Source of the DNA: NORP233 sp050186825
GTDB taxonomy: Bacteria > Planctomycetota > J058
NCBI GenBank assembly: GCA_050186825.1
Contig: JBFWYD010000057.1
Location: forward strand, 1-64,000
Direction of reading: 5' to 3'
DNA length: 64,000 nucleotides
Shown here piece after piece: positions 51,166 to 59,777 of the stretch; positions within the stretch are counted from its first letter, which is position 1, and every line of letters starts with the position of its first letter. The translations under genes were made by a program, and so were the position numbers. Below the pieces are notes generated by a model that worked only from the letters and a program-made list of their open reading frames with translations, did no database searches and was not told where the DNA came from.

Positions 51166-52635
51166 ATGCCTCGTCTCTCGATCCCTGGCGGGCCCACGGC
51201 CGAGCTCGGCGCTCAGCCCTGCGTGGCGGGGCGGCTCCAGAGCTGCGGGCTGACGCTCGAGGGGGAGGGGCAGTCCTCGCGCAAGCACTTCCAGGTCGTG
51301 CCGCAGGGGTCGCGCTACCGGGTCGAGGACCTGGGCAGCCGCAACGGGACCCTGCTCAACGGCGAGCGGATCAAGGACCCCGTCCTCCTCCGCCACGGGG
51401 ACCAGCTCGAGGTCGGCGAGACCGTCGTCCGCTACGAGTCGGCGCGCCCGCCGCTGCCGCCGGGCACGACGGTCGCGGGCTGCACCCTCGGCCCCTGCGT
51501 CGGGCGCAGCGCCTACGGCGCCCTCTACGAGGCCACCCAGGGCACCCTCGAGCGCCCGGTCACCGTCGAGCTCTGCGACCCCGACCTGGCCGGCGACCCC
51601 GAGTTCCAGCGCTTCTACGAGGGCCGGGCTCGCCTGGGCGGCTCCTTCGACCACCCGCAGCTGCGCGCCGTGTTCGACACCAAGCAGGCCGACGGGCAGC
51701 TCCTGACCGTGTTCGAGCGCCTGCCCGAGACGACCCTCGAGGACGAGCTGCGCCGGCGCGCCTTCGACCGCGCCGAGGCGCTGGAGCTGCTCGAGGCGGT
51801 GGCCAACCTGCTCGCGGTCGTGCACAAGCAGGGGAAGCACCACGGCACCTTCGGGCCGCACTGCCTGCGCCGCGACGAGGCGGGCAAGCTGAAGCTCTGC
51901 GAGCTGGGCGACGAGCCGCGCCTCCGCCCCCACCGCCCCGACGCCGACCGGCTCGCGCCCTACGCCTCCCCCGAGGAGGCGCGCGGCCACCCGGCCGGCC
52001 CGCCGGCCGACGTCTACGCGCTGGGGATCCTCGCCTTCCGCCTGCTCGAGGGGCGCCTCCCCTACGCCGGCAAGCCGAAGGCGGTGCTGACCGAGCACGG
52101 CTCCTCGACGCCCGCGCCCATGACGCAGGGCCTCCCGCCCGAGCTCGAGGAGCTCGTGGCCGACCTCCTGCACAAGGTCGCGACCCAGCGCCCCACCGCC
52201 GCCGAGGCGGCCGAGCGCCTGGCCACGATCCGCGCCGGCGGAGGCGCCGCGGCCAAGCGCCCGGGCAGCGCCCGCAAGTCGACGGGCCGCAAGCCGGGCG
52301 GCAGCGACCGCCTCGCGGCCAGCTCCGCGCGCGGGCGGGCTGCGCCCGACGCGCGCCGCCCGACCTCCTCGGCCGAGCATCCCCGCGCGGCCGCGCGCCA
52401 GACCCCCACCTCCGGCGCGACCCAGACCGAGTCCGCCAGCCAGCGCCGCGTGAGCGACCCGCCGGTCGTGGCCCGCCGCCCCCTCGCGCACCGCGCCTCG
52501 GGCGGGGTCGAGGCCTTCGACCCCGACCCGGCCCCCGTGCTCGCCCTGCGCCTGGTGCTCCTGGCCTGCGGCTACCTGCTGATCGCCGTCTCGGTCGCCG
52601 CCCTGACCCGGATCCTGCTGCGCGCGCTCGGCTAG
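51166..52635 (+). CDS. FHA-pseudokinase membrane protein
   Basis: A 489-residue protein. An N-terminal FHA domain (about 15-90, with SSRKHFQVVPQGSRYRVEDLG and SRNGTLLNGERI) is followed by a kinase-like fold, about 105-350. Key residues are gone. The VAVK Lys is in VTVELCD (Glu), the HRD loop reads HHGTFGPHCLRR, and the DFG position reads CELGDEP. It therefore cannot be a normal kinase. A long Ala/Arg/Ser-rich linker leads to one C-terminal TM (LVLLACGYLLIAVSVAALT). It may read phosphothreonine marks made by the kinases at 43.5 and 59.8 kb (inference). Confidence 0.8.
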   Translation: MPRLSIPGGPTAELGAQPCVAGRLQSCGLTLEGEGQSSRKHFQVVPQGSRYRVEDLGSRNGTLLNGERIKDPVLLRHGDQLEVGETVVRYESARPPLPPGTTVAGCTLGPCVGRSAYGALYEATQGTLERPVTVELCDPDLAGDPEFQRFYEGRARLGGSFDHPQLRAVFDTKQADGQLLTVFERLPETTLEDELRRRAFDRAEALELLEAVANLLAVVHKQGKHHGTFGPHCLRRDEAGKLKLCELGDEPRLRPHRPDADRLAPYASPEEARGHPAGPPADVYALGILAFRLLEGRLPYAGKPKAVLTEHGSSTPAPMTQGLPPELEELVADLLHKVATQRPTAAEAAERLATIRAGGGAAAKRPGSARKSTGRKPGGSDRLAASSARGRAAPDARRPTSSAEHPRAAARQTPTSGATQTESASQRRVSDPPVVARRPLAHRASGGVEAFDPDPAPVLALRLVLLACGYLLIAVSVAALTRILLRALG

Positions 52636-52730
52636 CGCTATCCTGCTGCCATGGGGAGGTTCTGGCACGAAGCAGACGAACCCTCGACGATGACGCGGGC
52701 CGTTGGAGCGCGCCACTCCGGCGAGTTGTG

Positions 52731-53453
52731 CTACGCCGCGAGCGCCGACTCCAGCGGCCGGGTCGCCCACTCGACGAGCTCTGGGTGGGCTTCCTTCGCC
52801 TTCCTGGCCAGGGCCGCGTGCGGATTGAGCAAGGCGTCGTCCTCGAGGAACAGCTCGCGGAGGATCGCCCGATGCGGCTCGGCGCGCTGCAGCTCCTTGG
52901 CGAACTCGGCCAGGTCTGTCGCGTTGGCCGCGTCCATGAGCTCCCTCAGCTTGAGCGCGGCCTGTCGGAGCTTGGCGCGGCGCGCGTCCTTGAAGACCTG
53001 GTTCTTGAGCCCGAGGTTCTCGACCATCCGCTTCGCTCTGGCGTGCGGGTGCCCGTCGGCCTGGTCGATCAGGAGCGGCTCGCCGGTCAGCAGGTCGAAC
53101 TGCAGGAACGCTCTGGGGTCGACTTCCAGTGGGTCGAGCAGCTCGAGCGTCGACTTGCCGCGGTTGCAGTCCCCGCAGGCCGGAAGCCAGTTCGACCACT
53201 CGAAGGGATCGTCGCCCTCGCTGGTCTTGGGCGAGACGTGCTCGATCGTCCAGGCCGGGCAGTGGTCGCAGTAGACGCAGCGCTTGCCATAGGCCGCGAG
53301 CAACGCCGCGAACCAGCCCTTGCCGCACTTGGCCTGGCGGAAGTTCTTCCAGACCTGCTTCACGGGCTGGGTCGTTAGCCGCCCGCGGTAGTCCGCCAGG
53401 CAATCGAGAAGGGCCTTGTCACCAGGCTTGTCCTGGGGGGCGACCGGCATCAT
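52731..53453 (-). CDS. HNH endonuclease, PtuB-like (Septu-type defence)
   Basis: A 240-residue HNH nuclease. The zinc/catalytic core is CVYCDHC, then the HNH histidine in WTIEHVSPK and the pair CGDCNRGKS. A helical C-terminal part follows. Its start is 12 bases after the stop of an AAA ATPase gene. The ATPase-HNH pairing is that of PtuA/PtuB in Septu systems and in retrons that use PtuAB effectors. No reverse transcriptase or retron RNA is visible here. The predicted role is nuclease activity against invading DNA, under control of the ATPase. Confidence 0.8.
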   Translation of the reverse strand: MMPVAPQDKPGDKALLDCLADYRGRLTTQPVKQVWKNFRQAKCGKGWFAALLAAYGKRCVYCDHCPAWTIEHVSPKTSEGDDPFEWSNWLPACGDCNRGKSTLELLDPLEVDPRAFLQFDLLTGEPLLIDQADGHPHARAKRMVENLGLKNQVFKDARRAKLRQAALKLRELMDAANATDLAEFAKELQRAEPHRAILRELFLEDDALLNPHAALARKAKEAHPELVEWATRPLESALAA

Positions 53454-53465
53454 GGACGCGACCCG

Positions 53466-54878
53466 CTACTCTTCGCCCGCGCTCTGAAGCGCCTTCGTGT
53501 CGCGCTCCCAGGCGGCGACGTCGTCGTAGGTCGGGGCCGCCGGCGCGATCTCCATGAACTTGAACTGGAGCTGGGTGAGCGCTGCGCGCTCCTCGTCGCT
53601 GGCCTGATTGCTCCGGACCTTCGCGCGCAGCCGCTGGATCTCGCCTTCGAGCTCCTCGGTCATGACGTCGCGGGTCGTCCGCAGGCCGAAGTTCGGGCCC
53701 GTGAGGTTCTGGTCGGCCGTGAGGCCCATGCGGCCGAGGTCCAGGGTCGGCTGAATGACGGATTGCCCTTCCTCCTCCACCCGCTGGAGACGCACCACGA
53801 GGCCTTCGCCCTCGGCGACGCAGGTGGGGATCAACGGGCTGTGGGTCGCGACGACGAACTGCACGTTCGGGAAGCGCGAATGCAGCCAGCGTGGGAGCGT
53901 GCGTTGCCACTCCGGATGGAGGTGCGAGTCGATCTCGTCGATCAGGACCACGCCCTCGGCGGTGATCACGGCGTGCTCGTTGGACTCCCCGATCACGTCG
54001 GCCAGGTCGAAGGCGTGCGCGATGTGCTGGAGCATGTCGAGGAGGAACGCGAGCGTCGTGCGGTAGCCGTCGGAGAGGTCGGCCATGGCGACCTTGGCCT
54101 TGTAGGGGGTGTCGAAGAAGACCCCGTCGGGCGAGACCTCGCGGAGGCTGACGCCCTCGTGCAGGAGCTCGCTGTCCAGGACCTTCTTCACCAGCTCAAG
54201 GTTCCGCTTTTCCCGCTGCTGGCCCACCGAGGCCCGGTGATCGAGGTTCTGGAGCCAGCGCTCGGCGGAGGTCAGCGCGGCCTTCTCGTGGAACAGCGTC
54301 ACCAGGCGCGCCGCCCGGCCCAGCGCTGGCACCTGGCTCGCCAGCTCAGAAGAGGCCCCCGAGAGCCGACGGTGCGGGCCGTAGCCGCAGAGGAGCCAGC
54401 CGCGTTGCGGGTCGTCGGTCGCGATCTGGGTGAGGAACAGCCGGGCGTCCCCCTTCCGCTGCTGGGAGCCCCGCTCGTCGAGGACGATCGAGTGCGCCGC
54501 GACGAGGCGCGTCTGGTCCCCGTCTTCGAGCTCGACCGCCTCGTCCCCGACCAGGAGCCAGGAGAGCGTTCGAGGGGTCTTGCGCGGCCGTCCAGTGCTC
54601 ACGTCGTGAGGGCCGTCGCTGAAGACGACCGAGACCTCGGCGTGCTTCTCGTTGGCCCGGACCAGGCCCTCGGCGTCGGGCAGGAGATGGTTCAGCGCGG
54701 GTTGCCCGGTGAGTGCCATGCCGATCGCGCGCAGGAACGTGCTCTTGCCCGTCCCGTTGCCGCCAAAGACGACGACCCACTTGTGGGGCTGGTCGTCGGC
54801 CCGACCGTGCGTCAGGTCGACGGTGGCATCACCGGAAAAGCACCGAACGTTCTTGAGTGTGATGCTGCGGAGGAGCAT
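53466..54878 (-). CDS. AAA ATPase, PtuA-like (Septu-type defence)
   Basis: A 470-residue ABC/SMC-like ATPase. The N-terminus MLLRSITLKNVRCFSGDATV precedes the Walker A GGNGTGKST. The later half has a signature-like LSDGYRTTLAFLLDM, then Walker B VVLIDEIDSHLHPEW and the switch FVVATHSPLI. This matches AAA_15/AAA_21 proteins such as PtuA and OLD-like defence ATPases, here without a Toprim domain. The ATG at 54878 is chosen over a GTG nine codons upstream. The gene forms a two-gene operon with the HNH nuclease. Confidence 0.82.
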   Translation of the reverse strand: MLLRSITLKNVRCFSGDATVDLTHGRADDQPHKWVVVFGGNGTGKSTFLRAIGMALTGQPALNHLLPDAEGLVRANEKHAEVSVVFSDGPHDVSTGRPRKTPRTLSWLLVGDEAVELEDGDQTRLVAAHSIVLDERGSQQRKGDARLFLTQIATDDPQRGWLLCGYGPHRRLSGASSELASQVPALGRAARLVTLFHEKAALTSAERWLQNLDHRASVGQQREKRNLELVKKVLDSELLHEGVSLREVSPDGVFFDTPYKAKVAMADLSDGYRTTLAFLLDMLQHIAHAFDLADVIGESNEHAVITAEGVVLIDEIDSHLHPEWQRTLPRWLHSRFPNVQFVVATHSPLIPTCVAEGEGLVVRLQRVEEEGQSVIQPTLDLGRMGLTADQNLTGPNFGLRTTRDVMTEELEGEIQRLRAKVRSNQASDEERAALTQLQFKFMEIAPAAPTYDDVAAWERDTKALQSAGEE

Positions 54879-54898
54879 GGGCTGAACCTGACGCCATT

Positions 54899-55120
54899 TC
54901 ACCACATGGCCTGGGCATCTTCCTCTACGGGCCGCCGACGGTCGAGCACTCGCACGGCGCGATGCAGCTCGCGCCGGTCGATCCCGACGTAGCGGGCGGT
55001 CACGTTCACGGCGGACCTCGACCGGCCCTCGCCGCGAACCGCTTCGAGCGCGCGTATGGCTGCGAGCATCTCCATGCGGTTGTTCGTCGTGCGCACCTCA
55101 CCGCCGTGCCGTTCGAGCGC
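54899..55120 (-). pseudogene. rnhA (RNase HI) fragment
   Basis: A short frame carries the RNase HI signature HGGEVRTTNNRMEMLAAIRAL and AVRGEG, then a corrupted YVGI segment. The catalytic N-terminal strands (D-G-x2) and the C-terminus are missing. A stop lies just upstream in frame. It is a gene scrap in the defence-island boundary. Confidence 0.65.
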
Positions 55121-55523
55121 TCAGGCGCGCGGGAGATGCGGTGAGGTCAACAGGAGTGAGGAAGGCGATCTTCCCCTGCGGTCCCTGGAAGGGCTGACCG
55201 TCGTCGTCGAGCCGGGTCGCCACGCGGGTGCGGAGCTGGGCGGAGGTCACGTCCACCCCCTCTTCGTCGAAGGCGCTGAAGTGTGTCACGAGGCCCACCT
55301 CGCGGACCCCGCCGATCACGCCCTCAGCCTGGGAGATGACCCCGTTGGCCTCGTAGGTGACGCTGACCAGGATCGGGAGGTCAGTCGGCTGACCCGTGTG
55401 CAGGGTCAGGGTGCCGATCTCCTGGTCGCCCAGGGGGTCGGAGGTGCTCGACTGCGCGAATGCGGGCTCACTCAAAGGCTGAGGTCTTCGGGCGACCAGC
55501 GCCTGCCGTCCGGACCCGCACAT
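55098..55523 (-). CDS. hypothetical protein in the defence-island border
   Basis: An ATG-started frame of 141 residues with a protein-like middle (LPILVSVTYEANGVISQAEG and VIGGVREVGLVTHFSAFDEE). No signal peptide, TM or family was recognised. The last about 15 residues overlap the rnhA fragment and look non-native, so the 3' end may be broken. It could be the remains of a mobile-element cargo gene. Confidence 0.45.
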   Translation of the reverse strand: MCGSGRQALVARRPQPLSEPAFAQSSTSDPLGDQEIGTLTLHTGQPTDLPILVSVTYEANGVISQAEGVIGGVREVGLVTHFSAFDEEGVDVTSAQLRTRVATRLDDDGQPFQGPQGKIAFLTPVDLTASPARLSARTARR

Positions 55524-55562
55524 GACCGCGTCGCAGCTCGTCGTCGGGAGCGAGACCACCCG

Positions 55563-55660
55563 CGAGCTGCGCCGGCGCGCCTTCGATCGCGCCGAGGCGC
55601 TGGCTGGTGCTTTTCGAGGCGGTGGCCAGCCTGCTCACGTTCGTACACGAGCAGGCAAGC
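55563..55660 (+). pseudogene. duplicate fragment of the FHA-pseudokinase gene
   Basis: About 100 bases closely match 51747-51845, the pseudokinase segment encoding LRRRAFDRAEAL and the following helix. An insertion and a frame change break it. The intervening 3 kb holds the Septu-like pair, so this may be a scar of insertion or recombination. Confidence 0.7.
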
Positions 55661-55815
55661 ACCGCTCCGCTGCCGCGCCCCGTGAGCCATCCCCGGCCCA
55701 TGGCGCGGACAGACACGTCCCGCCTGGGGGCGATCACCTGCCTGCCCGCGCGCCGGCCGCGGGTAGCCCCTCGGCACGTCGCCTGCTCTCTTCCCGCTCA
55801 GAAGAGAGGTGACTC

Positions 55816-56121
55816 ATGACCGAACCCCTGGCCAGTCGAGTGTCTGGTGGCCAGGCGACCTTGACCCCCCCGCGCGCGCGGGAGCGGCGCCAGGCCGAAC
55901 GCCGCGAGACCCTGCGAGAGACGGAGCGCCGCCTGCGCGAGCAGGCAGGGGTGCCCTTCCCGGTCGAGCCCCCGCCCCTGCACGACGTGGAGCCGGAGCA
56001 TCCGCCGACCAGCTTCTGGCGGATCGCCTTCGAGTACTTCCTGATGCTCTCGGTCTACCTGATCCCGCTGGCGGTCGTGCTCTGGCTGCTGCTCTGGGAC
56101 AAGGGCACCGCGCCGGGATAG
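55816..56121 (+). CDS. small single-pass membrane protein
   Basis: A 101-residue protein. A basic and Glu-rich N-terminal helix (RARERRQAERRETLRETERR) is followed by a Pro-rich stretch and one TM helix near the C-terminus (FEYFLMLSVYLIPLAVVLWL). The ATG follows an agaggtg site. It lies 118 bases before a lipoprotein gene on the same strand. Unknown. Confidence 0.55.
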   Translation: MTEPLASRVSGGQATLTPPRARERRQAERRETLRETERRLREQAGVPFPVEPPPLHDVEPEHPPTSFWRIAFEYFLMLSVYLIPLAVVLWLLLWDKGTAPG

Positions 56122-56239
56122 GGGCGAGCGCGTGGGCCGGCAGCCAGTAGCCGGGCGCGCCGCCCTGGCGTAGCTTCGCCCCCCGCCGCGGGCGGCGCCG
56201 AGCACATGGCTCGGCCGCCTCGCTCGCGTCGGAGGCTCC

Positions 56240-57796
56240 ATGGCCCCACGCTCCTCGCTCTGCCTGCTCCTCGCCGGCTGCCTGCTGCTCGCGGGCTGCC
56301 TCGACGTCGAGACCACCTGGGTGCTCAACCCCGACGGGTCGGGCAAGGTGATCCAGAAGATCGTCCACGACCCCGGGATGCTCTCCTTCGGGGCCCCCTC
56401 GGCGCGCGACTACGCGCGCGAGACCCTCGAGGAGTCCGAGGGGATCGAGGTGTGGAAGGACGTCACGGCCGAGGTCGTAGACAAGAAGGTCCACGTCACG
56501 GCCACCGGCTACTTCAAGGACGCCGCCAAGGTGCGCCTGCACCGCGAGATGCTCGACGCGCGCTTCGCCCGTGACGCGAGCGGCGCGCTCAGGGTCGAGG
56601 TGTCGCCGCGGGATCAGGAGCTGCCGGGGCAGGGCGAGGACGACGACGACAAGGCGAAGGGCACGCCGCGGCTGGCGCTGCGGATGCTCCGGATACAGCT
56701 CGAGGCCTTCAAGGGCCTGTTCCGCGGGCGGACCCGACTCCAGCTCCCGGGGGAGGTCCAGGGGCGCGAGGCCTTCACGACCGGCGAGGGCGGGGCGCTC
56801 CTGGCCGAGGTCTCGATCGACCGCGTGACCGCCGCCCTCGACCGCGTGCTCGGGGACGACGCCCTGTTCTCGGGCGGCAACGAGGAGGAGCGCACCCGCC
56901 GGATCAAGGAGGCCCTGGGCAACGGGATGCTGGGCCGCCCCGGCCCGCTGCGGGCCAGCGCCAAGGGCGGGGCGCCCGCCTTCGACTACGCGAAGGAGGT
57001 CGCGGCCGCCCAGGCCGGGGCGACCGCGCTCTACACCCGCCTGGGGGTCGCGACCCGCGGCCGGCCCGGCAAGCCCCTGCGCGGGCTGCGGGTCGGAGCC
57101 GTGCGCCACGTCGCCCGCGTGGAGGGCGACGACGGCGACGTGCACTTCCTGAGCAAGTTCCGCGCGCACACCCACGTGCGCCTGCGCGCGCTCCTGGGCG
57201 AGCGCGCCTCGACGGTCCGCGCCGGCCGGCTGACCGCGGCCGAGGCCAGCGACGGGACCTCGCTCCTGCTCCCCAAGCGCCACGAGCTCCACGACCTCTC
57301 GCTGGACTTCGGCGACGCGACGGGGCTCCGCTTCGGGCTGACCGTCGCGCAGCCGCCCCCCGGCCAGGGCTTCCGCCGGCTGGCGGGCTGGATCGACTAC
57401 CTGCTCCCCGGCCCGGCCCGGAGCGTGGACCTCGGCTTCCCCGGCCTCAAGCGGGGCGCGCGCGGCAAGCTCTACGAGGCCGCGGTCAAGGAGCTCAGCG
57501 CGCAGGGCGACGGCTCGTGCGCGCTCCGGATCGAGCTGAGAGGGTTGAGCGCCGACGACGTGCTCGAGGTCCGGGTCGAGGACGGGGCGGGCAAGTCGCT
57601 CGAGTGCCAGACGACGAGCAAGTTCGGCTTCGGGGACAAGCTGACGATCGCCCTCGAGCTCAAGCAGGCCCCGCCCGCGGGGGCCACGATCGCGCTCGAG
57701 GCGCACACCACCCACACCCGCCACCGCGTGAGCTTCGAGCTCACGAACCTCGACCCGATCGGCCGGCCGCTGCCGGCCGGGGAGGGCAAGCGATGA
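56240..57796 (+). CDS. large lipoprotein of unknown function
   Basis: A 518-residue protein with an N-terminal lipoprotein signal (LLLAGCLLLAGC, the second Cys being the likely anchor). It opens CLDVETTWVLNPDGSGKVI, a pattern common in planctomycete lipoproteins. There are no recognised enzyme motifs. A beta-rich C-terminal third holds LTIALELKQAPPAGATIALE, which recurs in similar form at the end of the next gene (ELALEEAPPAGSKVMLVL), so the two proteins share a domain. The stop overlaps the next ATG (ATGA). Confidence 0.7.
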   Translation: MAPRSSLCLLLAGCLLLAGCLDVETTWVLNPDGSGKVIQKIVHDPGMLSFGAPSARDYARETLEESEGIEVWKDVTAEVVDKKVHVTATGYFKDAAKVRLHREMLDARFARDASGALRVEVSPRDQELPGQGEDDDDKAKGTPRLALRMLRIQLEAFKGLFRGRTRLQLPGEVQGREAFTTGEGGALLAEVSIDRVTAALDRVLGDDALFSGGNEEERTRRIKEALGNGMLGRPGPLRASAKGGAPAFDYAKEVAAAQAGATALYTRLGVATRGRPGKPLRGLRVGAVRHVARVEGDDGDVHFLSKFRAHTHVRLRALLGERASTVRAGRLTAAEASDGTSLLLPKRHELHDLSLDFGDATGLRFGLTVAQPPPGQGFRRLAGWIDYLLPGPARSVDLGFPGLKRGARGKLYEAAVKELSAQGDGSCALRIELRGLSADDVLEVRVEDGAGKSLECQTTSKFGFGDKLTIALELKQAPPAGATIALEAHTTHTRHRVSFELTNLDPIGRPLPAGEGKR

Positions 57797-58677
57797 GCCG
57801 CGCGACGACCCTGCTCCTCTCCCTGGCGCTGCTGGGCCTCGCCGCCGGCCTGAGCACGGCGGACGACGAGCCCAAGCAGCCGCGACCCCCGCGGCTCAAG
57901 AAGGTGGCCGTGGCCTCGCTGCTCTACGTCCACGACCCCCAGGCCAGCTCGATCATGGACGGCTCGGACCTCGAGCAGCCGCGCCTGCGGGTCCAGGTGC
58001 TCGGCTTCTTCTCCAGCCGCCGGGTGGTCGGGCTGCGCTCGGCCCGGGTCCTGGTCGCGCGCGCCGCGAACGGCGCCGACCTGCTCCTCCCGGCCAAGGA
58101 GCAGGCGCTCGAGCACGAGCTCGTGTCGGACGAGAAGAAGCTGCTCGCCAAGCTCACGGCCTGCCTCGCCCTCCCGCCCGCCGGCGTGACGGGCATCAAG
58201 GAGCTCTCGGGCGAGGTGGTGGTCGACGTGGCCACCGGCAAGCGCCAGCAGGTGGACCTCGGCCTGAGCCAGATCAAGGTCGGCGCGCAGGGCACCAAGC
58301 ACGGGGCGAAGATCACCGAGCTCAAGGAGCAGTTCGGCTCCTGGTGGCTGAAGGTCGAGTTCTCGGGGCTCGAGCGCAACGCCGTGGCCGGCGGCTACGT
58401 GCTCACCCCCCAGGGCAAGCAGCTCTCCCGGACCACGGCCCGGGTCTCGGCGCGCGAGAGCAGCGACGAGGGCGCGGAGGGCGAGGGCGAGCAGCCGCTC
58501 GTGACCAAGGGCGTGGACCTGGAGCTCGCGCTCGAGGAGGCGCCGCCGGCCGGCTCGAAGGTGATGCTCGTGCTGTGGGGCAAGCTGGAGCCGCTGACCC
58601 TGCCCTGGAAGCTCGTCGACCTGGACGCGACGGGCCAGCCGCGGGCAGCGGAGAAGGAGGACAAGGAGAAGGACTGA
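57793..58677 (+). CDS. secreted protein paired with the upstream lipoprotein
   Basis: A 294-residue exported protein with a signal peptide (TTLLLSLALLGLAAGLSTA). It has a Lys/Glu-rich tail. Its C-terminal beta domain resembles that of the upstream lipoprotein. It has no further motif. The ATG overlaps the stop of that gene, so they are translated together and probably act together in the envelope. Unknown function. Confidence 0.68.
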   Translation: MSRATTLLLSLALLGLAAGLSTADDEPKQPRPPRLKKVAVASLLYVHDPQASSIMDGSDLEQPRLRVQVLGFFSSRRVVGLRSARVLVARAANGADLLLPAKEQALEHELVSDEKKLLAKLTACLALPPAGVTGIKELSGEVVVDVATGKRQQVDLGLSQIKVGAQGTKHGAKITELKEQFGSWWLKVEFSGLERNAVAGGYVLTPQGKQLSRTTARVSARESSDEGAEGEGEQPLVTKGVDLELALEEAPPAGSKVMLVLWGKLEPLTLPWKLVDLDATGQPRAAEKEDKEKD

Positions 58678-58678
58678 G

Positions 58679-59656
58679 CTAGTCCCGCAGGAAGCGGTCC
58701 ACCAGGCGGTCCATGGTCGGGATCAGGCCCTTCATCCACTCGGTCCCGACCAGGGCGTCGCCGCCGCACTCCTGGACCCGGCGCTCGTGGTCCTCGATCA
58801 GGTCCTGGAGCAGGGCCAGGTAGTCGAGGCCCATGATCTCCTGGTCGCGCTGGTGGTACTTGACCGAGCCGTAGAGCAGGGCCAGCCACACCAGCTGGCG
58901 CAGGCGCAGCTCGGCCTTCACCCGGCGCGGGAGGCCGGAGAGCATCTCGGGGAGCATCAGCACCCCGAAGCCCACGTGGCGCGACTCGTCGCGCACGATC
59001 ATCTCGACGGGCTCGCCGATCGCGCGGTAGCCGCGCTCGCTCACGTTCAGGCCGCCCTTGAGGTTCTTGAGGATCGTGCGGAAGGAGCTGAGGGCCAGCC
59101 CTTCGACCAGGAGGTTCATCCCGATCAGCTTGGCCTCGCGCCGGCGGGTCCGGGCGATGTCGCTCAGGAAGGCCGAGAGGAAGGGGTTCAGGGGGTGGAC
59201 CCGATCGATGAAGGTCAGGATCCCCTCGAAGACCTCGACGTGGCGGGCCTCGTCCATGACCTGGGTGGCCATGAACTTGGCGGCCTCGTTGGTGGGCATC
59301 AGGGTCGTGAGCTGGGCCGAGACCAGCCGGGCCCCGTGCTCGCCGTAGTAGAAGCTGCTGAAGCAGCGCGCCGCGGCGACCCGCACCTCGTCGCTGACCT
59401 CGAGCCACTCGTTGAGGTCCACCCCGTCCCGCGAAGGGGGAAAGAAGTGGTCACGCCGGTCGTCGAGGTTCCACTGGTCCCGCTTGGCCAGCTTGTAGAG
59501 CCGGGCCACCTTGCGGTCCTGGACCTCCATGTCGAGCTGGAAGCGCGCGTCGCCGATGGCCGAGAGCACGCCCGAGATCACGGGCTCGAGGGACGAACGG
59601 ACGGCGAAGCGCGCGGCGCGCGCGCCGATGCCCCTCGGTGTCGCCAGTCCGTTCAC
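58679..59656 (-). CDS. ferritin-like di-iron oxygenase/R2-like protein
   Basis: A 325-residue helical protein with the two ExxH halves of a di-iron site: MDEARHVEVF and, later, VRDESRHVGFG. Two further Glu (for example in FYYGEHGARL and VEGLAL) can complete the ligands. This is the layout of R2-like ferritin-superfamily oxidases and N-oxygenases. The GTG at 59656 follows a G-rich site. A longer upstream version is Pro/Gly-rich. The reaction is unknown. Confidence 0.78.
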   Translation of the reverse strand: MNGLATPRGIGARAARFAVRSSLEPVISGVLSAIGDARFQLDMEVQDRKVARLYKLAKRDQWNLDDRRDHFFPPSRDGVDLNEWLEVSDEVRVAAARCFSSFYYGEHGARLVSAQLTTLMPTNEAAKFMATQVMDEARHVEVFEGILTFIDRVHPLNPFLSAFLSDIARTRRREAKLIGMNLLVEGLALSSFRTILKNLKGGLNVSERGYRAIGEPVEMIVRDESRHVGFGVLMLPEMLSGLPRRVKAELRLRQLVWLALLYGSVKYHQRDQEIMGLDYLALLQDLIEDHERRVQECGGDALVGTEWMKGLIPTMDRLVDRFLRD

Positions 59657-59777
59657 GAACCCCCCACATGGACCGCCGGGGCGGTCCCCCCACAGGGGCG
59701 GCACCTTACCCCAGGAGGGGGACGCCGGCACGTGGGATGGGTGCGCATGAGATGGGTCGGGGCGGGGCGGATCGGGC

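Noticed and set aside
53466..55560. A retron with PtuAB effectors
   Set aside because: No reverse transcriptase and no structured msr-msd region are seen near the ATPase/HNH pair.
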